A stretch of 64,000 nt of DNA from CAHJXG01 sp965277495 (GTDB lineage: Bacteria > Pseudomonadota > Alphaproteobacteria > Acetobacterales > Acetobacteraceae). Both the position numbers and the translations under genes were made by a program. This document shows positions 42,350 through 51,538 of the stretch, one piece after another (positions within the stretch are counted from its first letter, which is position 1; each line of letters opens with the position of its first letter). The stretch is taken from assembly GCA_965277495.1 (NCBI GenBank), contig OZ255824.1, forward strand, positions 4,092,001-4,156,000, given 5' to 3'. Under the pieces are notes generated by a model. The model saw only the letters and a program-made list of their open reading frames with translations, was not told the DNA's origin and did not search any database.

Positions 42350-45101
42350 GCCCCATGCCGGTTTCGACGACCAGTGGCACCGAAATATGCGCCGCACCTT
42401 CCATCACGCGTTTGGCGACGGCGGCGGTCTCGGCGGCCTCCGCCTCGCTCGCCTCGAACAGCAATTCGTCGTGCACCTGCAGCAACAGCCGGGCGTGCAG
42501 CCCAGCCTCCTGCAGCGCCGCCGGCAACCGGACCATGGCGCGCTTTATGATATCAGCGGCGCCTCCCTGCAGCGGCGCATTGATCGCCTGCCGCTCCGCA
42601 TAGGCCCGGCGCTGCGCGTTCTTATCGGCAATCCCCGGCACCCAGCAGCGGCGTCCGGATAACGTCAGCACATATCCGTATTGCCGCGCCTCCTCCTTCG
42701 TGCGTTCCATGTAGGCGCGTATGCCGGGATAGCGCTCGAAATACGCCTGGATGTAGATCCGCGCCTCGCCGGGCTCGATGCCGAGCTGGCGCGCCAGTCC
42801 AAAGGCGCTGATGCCGTAGATGATGCCGAAGTTGATCGCCTTGGCCCGCCGCCGCGTCGCCGCGTCCATGCCCGCCATTGGCACCCCGAACACTTCCGAC
42901 GCCGTGCGCGCATGGATGTCCTGGCCGGCGGCGAACGCCTCCTTCAATGGCGCGATGTCCGCCGCATGGGCCATCAGCCGCAGCTCGATCTGCGAGTAGT
43001 CGCAGCTCACCAGCACATGGCCGGGCTCGGCGATGAAGGCGCGGCGGATGCGGCTGCCTTCCTCGGTGCGGATCGGGATATTCTGCAGGTTGGGGTCGGT
43101 GCTGGACAGGCGTCCGGTGGCGGCGATCGCCTGCGCAAAGCTCGTGTGGACGCGCCCGGTCTCGGGGTTGATCTGCCCGACCAGCGCCTCGGTGTAGGTC
43201 GACCGCAGTTTCGAGAGCTGCCGCCAGTCGATGATGCGGGCCGGCAGCGTGTGGCCCTGGTCCGCCAGGCCCTGCAGCACGACGACGTCGGTGCCCCATG
43301 CGCCGCTGGCGAGCCGCTTGCCGCCGGGCAGCTTCTGCTCGTCGAACAGGATTTCGCCCAGTTGCTTGGCGCTGCCGAGGCTGAATGGGCGTCCGGCCAT
43401 GGCGTGGATTTCGGTCTCCATCACGCCCATGCGCTCGGCGAAATCGGCCGACATGCGGCGCAGCTCGGCCTCGTCCACCTTGATGCCGGCCTGCTCCATG
43501 CGCATCAGCACCGGGACCAGACGGCGCTCCAACTGCTCGTACAGCGCGAGGCTATGCGTCGTGCGCAGTTGCGGGCGCAGCCGTTGCCACAGGCGCAGCG
43601 CCACGTCGGCGTCCTCGGCGGCATAGGGCGTGGCGCGGTCGAGCGGCACCAGCGCGAACGGGATGCGCGCGCGGCCGGTGCCGGTCACGCTGTCGAACGA
43701 AATTGGCTGGTGGCCCAGATGCAAGGCCGACAGCTCGTCGAGCCCATGCCCATGCGCCCCGGCCTCCTGCGAATAGGAGATCAGCATCGTGTCGTCGATC
43801 GGCGCGGCGTCGGCCAGCCCGGCCCGGTGCAGCACCATGAGGTCGTACTTGGCGTTCTGCATGACCTTCAGCACCGACCGGTCCGCCAGCAGCGGGGCCA
43901 GCGCCGCCAGGGCGTCCTGCGGGGCGATCTGCTGCACGTCCGCGGCCGCAGGCTCCGGCGCCGGGCCATCCAAGGTTCCCTGGGCCGTCGGCTGCGCCAC
44001 GCGGTGCCGCACCGGAACGTAGCAGGCCCGGCCCGGCGCCGTCGCGAGCGAGAAGCCGACCAGCTCGGCCCGCAGCGCATCCAGGCTGTCGGTCTCGGTA
44101 TCGAACCCGACGACCCCGGCAGCGCGCGCCTCGGCGATCCATGCCTGCAGGCGGTCGAGCGTCGTCACGCATTCATAGGGCCCAAACGGCGGCTGTTCCG
44201 TCATGGTGGCGGGCGGCGCGTCGGGCAGCGGGACCGGCTGGGGCGCGCCCGGGCCGTCCAGCCCCAGCTTCGCCACCGTGCTGCGAAAGCCCTGGGCGAG
44301 CAGCCACGCCACCAAGGTTTCGCGGTGCGGCGGCTTGGCGCGCAGCTCCTCGAGCGTCAGCGGCAGCGGCACGTCGCAGCATAATTCGACCAGCTTGCGG
44401 CTGATGCGCGCGGCGTCGGCGTGCTGGATCAGCATGTCGCGGCGCTTGCTCGGCTTCATCCCGGCGGCGGCGGCGAGCACGCCGTCGAGGTCGCCGAACT
44501 CCTGGATCAACTGCGCCGCGTTCTTCGGCCCGATGCCGGGCACGCCGGGCACGTTGTCGACGCTGTCGCCCATCAACGCCTGCACTTCCACGACCTTGCT
44601 GGGCGGGACGCCGAACTTCTCCATGACTTCGACCGGGCCGATCGGCTTCTGCTTGATCGGGTCCTGCATCACCACGCGGTCGGTCACGAGCTGCATCAGG
44701 TCCTTGTCCGACGACACGATCGTGACCCTGCCGCCCACGGCGGTCGCGGCGCGGGCATAGGACGCGATCAGGTCGTCCGCCTCCCAGGTCGCCAGCTCCA
44801 CGCCCGGCACCCCGTATGCCGCCGTCGCGTCGCGCACCAGGGCGAACTGCGGCACCAGCTCGGGCGGCGGCTCCGGGCGCTGCGCCTTGTATTTGTCATA
44901 GAGGTCGTTGCGGAACGTGGTGCGCCCGGCGTCGAACACGACGGCGATGTGGGTGCCCTCGTGGTTTTGCAGGAGGCGGCCCAGCATGTTGGAGAAGCCG
45001 AACACCGCATTGACCGGCGTGCCGTCCGCCCGCGTCATCGGCGGCAGCGCATGGAAGGCGCGGAAGATGAAACCGGACCCGTCGATCAGGATCAGGTGCA
45101 T
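42327..45101 (-). CDS. polA: DNA polymerase I
   Basis: A protein of 924 residues with all three domains: 5'-3' exonuclease (IDGSGFIFRAFHALP start, GDSVDNVPGVPGIGPKNA H3TH), 3'-5' exonuclease (VVGFDTETDSLDA with catalytic acids) and polymerase (DYSQIELRLMAHAADI, RRAKAINFGIIYG, LLQVHDELLFE). It performs Okazaki fragment maturation and excision repair synthesis. A CHCC zinc-finger gene lies 34 bp upstream on the same strand. Confidence 0.97.
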   Translation of the reverse strand: MHLILIDGSGFIFRAFHALPPMTRADGTPVNAVFGFSNMLGRLLQNHEGTHIAVVFDAGRTTFRNDLYDKYKAQRPEPPPELVPQFALVRDATAAYGVPGVELATWEADDLIASYARAATAVGGRVTIVSSDKDLMQLVTDRVVMQDPIKQKPIGPVEVMEKFGVPPSKVVEVQALMGDSVDNVPGVPGIGPKNAAQLIQEFGDLDGVLAAAAGMKPSKRRDMLIQHADAARISRKLVELCCDVPLPLTLEELRAKPPHRETLVAWLLAQGFRSTVAKLGLDGPGAPQPVPLPDAPPATMTEQPPFGPYECVTTLDRLQAWIAEARAAGVVGFDTETDSLDALRAELVGFSLATAPGRACYVPVRHRVAQPTAQGTLDGPAPEPAAADVQQIAPQDALAALAPLLADRSVLKVMQNAKYDLMVLHRAGLADAAPIDDTMLISYSQEAGAHGHGLDELSALHLGHQPISFDSVTGTGRARIPFALVPLDRATPYAAEDADVALRLWQRLRPQLRTTHSLALYEQLERRLVPVLMRMEQAGIKVDEAELRRMSADFAERMGVMETEIHAMAGRPFSLGSAKQLGEILFDEQKLPGGKRLASGAWGTDVVVLQGLADQGHTLPARIIDWRQLSKLRSTYTEALVGQINPETGRVHTSFAQAIAATGRLSSTDPNLQNIPIRTEEGSRIRRAFIAEPGHVLVSCDYSQIELRLMAHAADIAPLKEAFAAGQDIHARTASEVFGVPMAGMDAATRRRAKAINFGIIYGISAFGLARQLGIEPGEARIYIQAYFERYPGIRAYMERTKEEARQYGYVLTLSGRRCWVPGIADKNAQRRAYAERQAINAPLQGGAADIIKRAMVRLPAALQEAGLHARLLLQVHDELLFEASEAEAAETAAVAKRVMEGAAHISVPLVVETGMGQTWAAAH

Positions 45102-45135
45102 GGGCTCTGCCTCGGCGGCAGGCGCGGGCGCGGCG

Positions 45136-45357
45136 CTAATGGTCGCTGTTCCCAGCGCCCTCGTTCAGCACGAAAATGCGGGAGCACCAGGGGCAAAATG
45201 TCTGCTGTTGGTCGATGCGCAGCCACACCCGCGGGTGGCCCAGCGGCCCGTCGCCGCCATCGCACGCCACGACGCGGTCGTCGACATGCAGGATCTCGGG
45301 CGATCCGACGTCGGGGTGGGGCGTGTTGGCGCCAAAGGGCATGTCGGGGCCGGGCAT
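45136..45357 (-). CDS. CHCC zinc-finger protein (NDUFS6-like)
   Basis: A protein of 73 residues with the spacing C32-x8-H41-x13-C55-x2-C58 (VACDGG, LGHP, FCPWCSR). This CHCC family is short, alphaproteobacterial, and related to the mitochondrial complex I zinc subunit NDUFS6. Role in bacteria uncertain. polA follows on the same strand. Confidence 0.82.
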   Translation of the reverse strand: MPGPDMPFGANTPHPDVGSPEILHVDDRVVACDGGDGPLGHPRVWLRIDQQQTFCPWCSRIFVLNEGAGNSDH

Positions 45358-45389
45358 TGATGATCCTCACTGGTCGGGATTGCGGCGGG

Positions 45390-46412
45390 ATGATACCCCT
45401 GCCGCCCGTGGTTTCAAATTGCGCGACATGGTGCCGCCTGTTTGTGTTCCTGCTGCTGGTGGCGGGATGCAGCGGCGTGCCGTCCTATAACATGGTTCTG
45501 CCGCCGCTGCCTGCGGCGGCGCGGCAGGCCGACGACGCGTTCGTCATGCCGGACGGCGCCCGCCTGCCGGTGCGGACCTGGCTGCCAGCAAGCGCGCCCC
45601 ATGCCGTCGTGCTGGCCCTGCACGGCTTCAACGACAGCCGCGACGCCTGGGAGCTGCCTGGCCCGGAGTTCGCCGCCGCCGGGATCGCGTTGTTCGCCCC
45701 GGACCAGCGCGGCTTCGGCGCGGCGCCCGGGCGCGGATACTGGCCCGGCGCGCCCGCCTTGGTGGCGGACGCCGCCGCCATGCTGCGCATCCTGCAGACG
45801 CGCTATCCCGGCACGCCGGTGTATGCGATGGGGGAGAGCATGGGCGGGGCCGTGCTGATGGCGCTCGCGGCCTCGGGCGATGCGCCGCCGGTCGCCGGCT
45901 GGATTCTGCTGGCCCCGGCGGTGTGGGGCCGCGCGCAGATGGACGTGGCGCTCAGCAGCGGGCTTTGGCTGGTATCGACCCTGGCGCCGGGCCTGAGCGT
46001 GACCGGGGCGGAGGTGCCGATCCATGTCATACCGACCGACAACCGCGACGCGCTGCTGCGCCTGTCGCACGACCCGCTGACGATCCGGCGCACCCGGTTC
46101 GACGCGCTGCGCGGCCTGACGGACCTGATGGACGTGGCGCAAGTCTCAGCCCGGCGCCTGCCGGCCCGCACGCTGGCGCTGTATGGCGAGCGCGACACGC
46201 TGGTTCCGGCCGAGGCGACCGGGCGCGCCTGGGAGGCGATGGCGCCCGACGTGCGCCGGGGCCTGTATCGCAGCGGCTATCACCTGCTGATGCGCGACCG
46301 TGCGCGAGGGGCGGTGATCGGGGACGTGATCGCCTGGATCGATGCGCCGAACGCTTGGTTGCCATCGGGCGCGGACATCGCGGCGGGGTCTTGGCGCAGC
46401 GCGCATCATTAG
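45390..46412 (+). CDS. Lipoprotein alpha/beta hydrolase (monoacylglycerol lipase-like)
   Basis: A protein of 340 residues: lipobox LVAGC at about residue 27, then a Hydrolase_4 domain with HGFNDSRDAW (oxyanion), the nucleophile Ser in MGESMGGAV, the Asp in YGERDTLVPAE and the His in SGYHLLMRD. It is probably a lysophospholipase anchored to the outer membrane. Start alternatives are the ATGs at 45390 and 45360. The last codons lie in the first degenerate unit of a 24-bp tandem repeat, whose later units run on into the space before the tRNA. Confidence 0.8.
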   Translation: MIPLPPVVSNCATWCRLFVFLLLVAGCSGVPSYNMVLPPLPAAARQADDAFVMPDGARLPVRTWLPASAPHAVVLALHGFNDSRDAWELPGPEFAAAGIALFAPDQRGFGAAPGRGYWPGAPALVADAAAMLRILQTRYPGTPVYAMGESMGGAVLMALAASGDAPPVAGWILLAPAVWGRAQMDVALSSGLWLVSTLAPGLSVTGAEVPIHVIPTDNRDALLRLSHDPLTIRRTRFDALRGLTDLMDVAQVSARRLPARTLALYGERDTLVPAEATGRAWEAMAPDVRRGLYRSGYHLLMRDRARGAVIGDVIAWIDAPNAWLPSGADIAAGSWRSAHH

Positions 46413-46488
46413 TCGCGGCGGAGCGCGCAGCATAAGGAGTGGCGGAGCGCGCAGCACAAGGAGTGGCGGAGCGCGCAACATAAGGAGG
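46393..46488. repeat. 24-bp tandem repeat, four units
   Basis: Three near-identical 24-bp units follow each other at 46417-46440, 46441-46464 and 46465-46488 (core GGCGGAGCGCGCAGCATAAG). A degenerate unit at 46393-46416 (GGCGCAGCGCGCATCATTAG) contains the end of the hydrolase gene, including its stop codon. The array ends 38 bp before the tRNA-Arg gene. Confidence 0.9.
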
Positions 46489-46526
46489 CTTGGCGCGGGG
46501 GACGCGCCGGGGTATGAGGGGATGCG

Positions 46527-46603
<77 letters not shown>

Positions 46604-46625
46604 ACTCCTTGCAAAATGTTTGTTG

Positions 46626-46844
46626 TGCCTGGCAGGACGGGTGGCTCCGGTCGACCGGGCGGCGGCGGAGGCCGCGGGACTGCTTGCGGCGCGGCGGGAC
46701 GCGGTGGGCCGTTCGGTCGACGTGCGGGACACGCTGATCGGCGGCATAGCGTTCGCCCGCCGTGCAGCGGTGGCGACGCGGAACGTCCGGCACTTTGCCG
46801 ACCTGGGCACGGACGCGCTGGACCCTTGGAGCACCGCTAAGTAG
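46626..46844 (+). pseudogene. VapC-type PIN-domain toxin, C-terminal remnant
   Basis: The frame ending at 46844 encodes about the second half of a PIN-domain toxin: VDRAAAEAAGLLAARR, then the catalytic-type Asp in VDVRDTLIGGIAF, then ATRNVRHFADLGTDALDPWS. The first half (with the LDTNV motif), the start codon and any VapB antitoxin are missing: read upstream the frame runs into the tRNA 3' end. It was probably cut off by an integration or excision at the tRNA. Its last 8 bases overlap the convergent restriction enzyme gene. Confidence 0.8.
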
Positions 46845-49800
46845 CGTAGCGTCCTGACCCGGCGCTGCGGGCTTGGCCGAGGGCGGCGAGGGTTTCCAAC
46901 ATGCTGGCGAGCTTGGCGGCGCGAACGCCGCTGAAGTGCTGGGCGAGTTCGGCCGGGCCGGTGACGCCCTTGCCGGCCAGGGCGGCGCGCAGGGCGACGT
47001 ATTGCGCCGGGACGTGCTTGGGCCAGGCGGGCAGGGCCGCGCCGGGGTCGACGGCCATCGCGAGCTGCTGTTTCGGCACGGCCGGTTCGGTTGGGGCCTG
47101 GAAGGCGGGGCGGAGCCAGCGGACCTGGCCGGCGGCTTCCTCGGCGGCGCGCTCGCGGTTGAGCGCCACGATACGCTCGACGATGGCGGCGGCGGAAAGG
47201 TCGGCGGGCCAGCCGTAGGCGGCAGCCACGGCTTCGTCCAGGCGGTCGTGAAGGTGGCGCAGCAGTTCGACCTGGCCGTCGTGCAGCGCTGTCTTGTCCA
47301 ATTCGGACAAGGGCTGGCCGGCGCGGATCGCCGCTAGGACGTTATAGAGGATGGTCAGCGTCAGATGCGGGTGACCCAATAAGCGGGTCTTTCGTAGCGC
47401 GTCCAGCTCTTCGGCCAAGGCCGCGATGTCTGCCCCCTGCGTCAACGTTGCCGCCGGGAAAGGAAAAGGGTCGAAACAGACGGTTTTATTGTAGCGCGGC
47501 CGATTTTCGAGCACACCCCCAATTGCGAGCGTCCAGATGACGTGGATGCGTGAGGATAGCACACCAAGGTCGCACGCATTGTCGCTGGCGATACAGACCA
47601 GCATGTTGTCCGGCAGTAATGCCGCTGGTTGGAACGTGAACAGGCGATGCTTTGCGGTCTCGACCGTGGCGATGTAGCGCGACAAACCATCCAATGCCGG
47701 GCGTAGATCGCGCCGCGGTTCGCCAAAAATCCACCAAGCGTCACGGTAGGCGCCCCGGGCATTCTGCTCCCGCTCCGGCTTCACGTGCAGCAGAAGATGC
47801 TGGAACACCGCCGGGAAGCGTCGCCGCACTTCGCCCTCGGTTAGCCCGAACAGGTCGATCACCATGACGCCGCGGCTTTGCCCGGTCATGTCCCGGCCGT
47901 TCGAGTAAGGCCGGATATGCGCGTCCAGCCCGGGCACGTTGCCCAGGCCCAGCGTCGCCGCGGTCGCAGGCGACACGATGAAGCCCGCGCCGTGCAGCGA
48001 CATCCCTCGGCTGCTAAGTCCCTCATTGGCCCGAAGCGGCCGGGCGCTATCCGGGTTGGCCCCCACCGTCAGATCCGCATTGATCATGCCAATCGTTTCC
48101 GACAGCACCACCTCGGGCACCGCCGCCGCAGTCTCCCGCTCGACCATGAGCAGCCGTCCAGGCTTGTCCTCCTGCGCCGCCACCGTCATGGCAATCCGCA
48201 CAGCCGCGCTGCCAACCCCCTGCGACCACGGATGGTCCGGAATGGCAAATGCGACGCTCAACGGCTTCGCGCCCTCCATCGCCGCCGCCACAACTCGGCG
48301 GCAGAACACCTGCCGGATGCTGTTGCTGGTGATGAACCCAAACCGCTGCGTCCGGCCTTCCCGCACCGCCTGCGCCGCACGCCACCAGAAAAACATCGCC
48401 AAATCCGCCGACCGCGGCACCTTCGGATACGCCGCCCACAGCGCCGCGGCGTAGCCCGCCCCCAGCTCCGCCCGCACATCCTTGCCGGCCACGAAAGGCG
48501 GGTTGCCGACGATGAAATCCGCCTCCGGCCAGGCCGCCTGCCGGGCGCCCAAGTAGCGCATCGCCTCGATCTGGTCCGCCTCGTCCGGCACCGCCTTGCC
48601 CGTCGTCGGATGCGGCTTGGTGCGCCCGCCCCACGACGTGACCGGACGCCCGGACCCATCCCGCTCGAGCTCCACGCCGTCATGCGCCAGCAAGGCGTCC
48701 GTCTCCCGGATGGTGCGGAAATCCTGCAGGATCGGCTCGGCCGGGGGTGTCTTGCCGTTGGTGCGGAAATGCCACTGCAAGTAGCCGATCCACAATACCA
48801 GCTCCGCCACCGGCATGGCGCGCGGGTTCACATCGAGGCCGTGAAACTGGTGCGGATCGACCGTCACGCCCGCCATGTCCATGCGCCCGGCCTCGTTCGG
48901 CGCGAACCCCTCCAGCGCGTCCAGCACCTCGCCCTCCAGCCGCTTCATCAGCTCCAGCGTGACATACAGGAAGTTGCCGCTGCCGCAGGCCGGGTCCAGC
49001 ACGCGGACGCCGCACAGCCGGGCGTGGAAATCCCGCACGAACCCGGCCGCCTGCACCGTGTTGCCGGCCCGCATCGCCCCCTCGGCCGCGCCGCGCACGC
49101 CGTCCCATTCCTCACGCAGCGGCTCCATCACCGTCGGCAGCACCAGGCGCTCCACGAAGGCGCGCGGAGTGAACTGCGCGCCCAGCCGTCCGCGCTGATT
49201 GGCGTCCAGCGCATTCTCCAGCAGCGTGCCGAAGATCGCCGGCTCCACCTCGGCCCAATCCTTGCTGGCGGCCTCCAACAGCAAGCCGAGTTCGGTCCAG
49301 TCGACGGGCAGCGGCTCGACGGCGCCATGCGCGCCGTGCCGGAACAGGCCGCCATTGAAGCGGGCCACGGTATCCTCGAGCGCGATGCTGAAGCCGCCGG
49401 TGTCCATCGTCGCCCACAAGTTGCTGACCAGCGGCAGGAAACCGACCGGATTGGCCCGGCAGCGCTCCAGCAGCTTGGTGAAGCTCGCCTGCGGCAGCAG
49501 TCCCACGCTTTGTGCGAACATGCAGAAAATGCAGCGCATCAGGAAGGTGGCGACGTGCTCGGGCGCGTGGCGTGGCGCGCTGGCCGGGCCCTCCAGCGCG
49601 CCCGCTAGCCTGGCCAGCAGCTTCGCGATGCCGCTCGTGACCTCGGCGCGCTTCAGGGCCGGGTCGAGCGCCTTGGGATCGGTCCAAACCGCATGCAGCA
49701 ACGCGCGCACCTCGGCCCGGCGCAGGTCCGCGAGATACAGGCGGAAGCGCTCACGGTCGGGGAACTGCGCGTAGTGCTTTCCGGTGCCGGAGAAATCGGC

Positions 49801-50256
49801 ATAGAGGTCGAAGCAGAAACCGATGTCGCAGACGATCAGGAACGGCGGCCAGCCCTCCTCCGGCGGGATGTCGCGGGCATAGCGCTCCGCCTGGCCCTTC
49901 GCCTGCTGCATGTATCGCGCCCATTCCGGCGTGTTGCGGACGTTGGAGCGGCGCTGGTTGTCGCTAGTGATTTTGAAAGGCGCAGCTTTGCGGTCCGGCG
50001 CCGCGCCTTGCTTGGCCTCCAGCACGAAGCAGTCGCGCTTATATAGGTCGATCCGCTTGCTGCTGGTGCCGCCGTCGGCGTCGTGGTGCTTGACCGCGCG
50101 TTCGAGGCGGTAATCGCCGCCGCCGCCGGTCGCGCCATGCGGGCGCGGCACGCCCAGCAGGTCGCAGAGTTCGTGCAGGAAGGCGGAGTAGTTCGCCCGC
50201 TCCGCCCGGCTGGTGCCGTCCCAGCGGACGATGAACCGGTCGACCGCCTCGCTCAT
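46837..50256 (-). CDS. MmeI-like type IIL restriction-modification enzyme
   Basis: A protein of 1139 residues. An N-terminal nuclease carries D70-x9-E80-A-K82, the same spacing as described for MmeI (PD-ExK fold). A helical spacer leads to the gamma-class DNA adenine methyltransferase with motif I DPACGSGNFL (421-430) and motif IV NPPF (585-588), then a target-recognition region and C-terminal domain. Such single-chain enzymes cut and methylate DNA and defend against phage. The start at 50256 gives MmeI numbering; a GTG extends to 50298. No S subunit or separate endonuclease is nearby. The last about 50 residues resemble a winged helix. Confidence 0.88.
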   Translation of the reverse strand: MSEAVDRFIVRWDGTSRAERANYSAFLHELCDLLGVPRPHGATGGGGDYRLERAVKHHDADGGTSSKRIDLYKRDCFVLEAKQGAAPDRKAAPFKITSDNQRRSNVRNTPEWARYMQQAKGQAERYARDIPPEEGWPPFLIVCDIGFCFDLYADFSGTGKHYAQFPDRERFRLYLADLRRAEVRALLHAVWTDPKALDPALKRAEVTSGIAKLLARLAGALEGPASAPRHAPEHVATFLMRCIFCMFAQSVGLLPQASFTKLLERCRANPVGFLPLVSNLWATMDTGGFSIALEDTVARFNGGLFRHGAHGAVEPLPVDWTELGLLLEAASKDWAEVEPAIFGTLLENALDANQRGRLGAQFTPRAFVERLVLPTVMEPLREEWDGVRGAAEGAMRAGNTVQAAGFVRDFHARLCGVRVLDPACGSGNFLYVTLELMKRLEGEVLDALEGFAPNEAGRMDMAGVTVDPHQFHGLDVNPRAMPVAELVLWIGYLQWHFRTNGKTPPAEPILQDFRTIRETDALLAHDGVELERDGSGRPVTSWGGRTKPHPTTGKAVPDEADQIEAMRYLGARQAAWPEADFIVGNPPFVAGKDVRAELGAGYAAALWAAYPKVPRSADLAMFFWWRAAQAVREGRTQRFGFITSNSIRQVFCRRVVAAAMEGAKPLSVAFAIPDHPWSQGVGSAAVRIAMTVAAQEDKPGRLLMVERETAAAVPEVVLSETIGMINADLTVGANPDSARPLRANEGLSSRGMSLHGAGFIVSPATAATLGLGNVPGLDAHIRPYSNGRDMTGQSRGVMVIDLFGLTEGEVRRRFPAVFQHLLLHVKPEREQNARGAYRDAWWIFGEPRRDLRPALDGLSRYIATVETAKHRLFTFQPAALLPDNMLVCIASDNACDLGVLSSRIHVIWTLAIGGVLENRPRYNKTVCFDPFPFPAATLTQGADIAALAEELDALRKTRLLGHPHLTLTILYNVLAAIRAGQPLSELDKTALHDGQVELLRHLHDRLDEAVAAAYGWPADLSAAAIVERIVALNRERAAEEAAGQVRWLRPAFQAPTEPAVPKQQLAMAVDPGAALPAWPKHVPAQYVALRAALAGKGVTGPAELAQHFSGVRAAKLASMLETLAALGQARSAGSGRYAT

Positions 50257-50383
50257 GGAGTCGTGGGAAAAGCTGGAAGTTCGTAATGTTATCGACACAG
50301 TTGCTTATGCAGCACGAACTGCGCGCGCAGTCACGAAAAATCATGCTGGAAGCTTCAACCCCAGCGTTTTGGACGGAGGCGGC

Positions 50384-50495
50384 GCTAGTGGTCCGATCCT
50401 AACGCTTGTTTCCCAAGCGTTCGGTGAATCGGTCCACCAAACAAAGGCTAGTGGCGAAAATCGGACGGACTTTTCCGTCTGATTTTCACCACTAG
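50384..50495. repeat. Palindromic element (REP/MITE-like hairpins)
   Basis: Two hairpins stand side by side. The first is GTGGTCCGAT (50388-50397) with ATCGGTCCAC (50428-50437), enclosing an inner perfect AACGCTTG/CAAGCGTT hairpin (50401-50421). The second is a 22-bp stem, 50448-50469 with 50474-50495, with one mismatch and one G-T wobble and a 4-nt loop. The octamer GCTAGTGG starts both and its inverse CCACTAG ends the second. No open frame crosses this. Confidence 0.75.
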
Positions 50496-50505
50496 GATGG
50501 CCCGC

Positions 50506-51171
50506 CTAGCGGTTCGGCAGCCAAACCTCGATGGCCCCATCCCTCGGCGCTCCGGAGCGCTGCGAATAGTTCTGCAGCTTCCATGTGTAGCCCATGCCGC
50601 CGAGTTCCCGCCCAAGGCGGCGCGCAAACTCATGGTCGGTTTCGGAATAGAAGCGGATCGCGGCCTCCGAACGCCCTTCGCTGGCATCCCCGACACCGAC
50701 CTGTCCGGCAGCGATCCCAGCGCGGGCCGCCAGCCGGTCCGCGAGCGCCGCGCCACTCTCACCCCGCGCGGGATGCAGCACCACGGCGGCCCGGGCGCGC
50801 GGCGGCGCGTCCTGCTGCACGATGGCGCCCGGCGCTGGAGCATCCAGCGGTGCGGTGTACAGCGGTGCGGCGGCACGTTCACGCGGCGGCCGGCCGGGTT
50901 GCAGTGGCGGGGCGGGGGGCGGGACTGCCGGCGTCGCGACAGAAACTTCGGGTAGGACCAATGCGTTCGCAACGCGCCGCGCAGGCGGCTTTGAGGGTGC
51001 CGAAGGGTTTGCGGCAATGGCCTGGGGCACAGCAGGCTCGGAGGGTGGTCCGAGCAACGCCAGGACCGTGCCGCCCACCACGACGGCGGAGGCGACGGAG
51101 CACCAGAACCACAGTAAAGGCCGCCAGCCCGAAGCAACCCCATACCCGGTCCCATGCCCAATCAAGGTCAT
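50506..51171 (-). CDS. Single-pass membrane protein with a LytR_C-like tail
   Basis: A protein of 221 residues starting at ATG 51171 (a longer frame to 51273 exists; no good ribosome site at either). One membrane helix near 15-37 is followed by a long Pro/Ala-rich linker and a compact C-terminal domain (RFYSETDHEFARRLGRELGGMGYTWKLQNYS, then IEVWLPNR) resembling LytR_C-type domains. Probably periplasmic; function unknown. Confidence 0.6.
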   Translation of the reverse strand: MTLIGHGTGYGVASGWRPLLWFWCSVASAVVVGGTVLALLGPPSEPAVPQAIAANPSAPSKPPARRVANALVLPEVSVATPAVPPPAPPLQPGRPPRERAAAPLYTAPLDAPAPGAIVQQDAPPRARAAVVLHPARGESGAALADRLAARAGIAAGQVGVGDASEGRSEAAIRFYSETDHEFARRLGRELGGMGYTWKLQNYSQRSGAPRDGAIEVWLPNR

Positions 51172-51538
51172 GGCGTCAGTCGATAGCAGTATCGGCTGGG
51201 ATTTGTTCCGAGGGCGTCCGGCGTTGCTGTCAGGCAGGGGCCGGTGACCGAAGACGATACGTCGTTGTAGCAAGCAACCCTATCCTTTCCTCGACAAACG
51301 AGCCTATTCCGAGGCCATATAGATTAGGTCGAGACCTTTGGCTGACTTTGTAACAACCCAGCCACAGTCCAATCACGGCGGTGTCGCAGGCTTACCTACG
51401 AGCATCGTATTTAGCATTCCAGGCTAGGTTAGGAAAACTGCGCAGAACACGGGCATTTAACGATTAAGCATGGCAATACGGTCACGCCGCGCCGCTTGGC
51501 GTTGCCGCCGTGGCCGCGGCACGCTAGGTTCGGCGGCG
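51172..51538. other. Intergenic region between the LytR_C-like gene and modA
   Basis: About 367 bases, mildly AT-richer than the surroundings, with no convincing gene. It must hold divergent promoters. I looked for a ModE/MopA-type molybdate palindrome upstream of modA and saw none convincing. Confidence 0.5.

Noticed and set aside
46393..46488. CRISPR array
   Set aside because: The units are contiguous without spacers, so this is a tandem repeat; no cas genes are present.
47878..49608. A 576-residue plus-strand frame
   Set aside because: It lies within the restriction enzyme gene on the other strand and lacks any motif.
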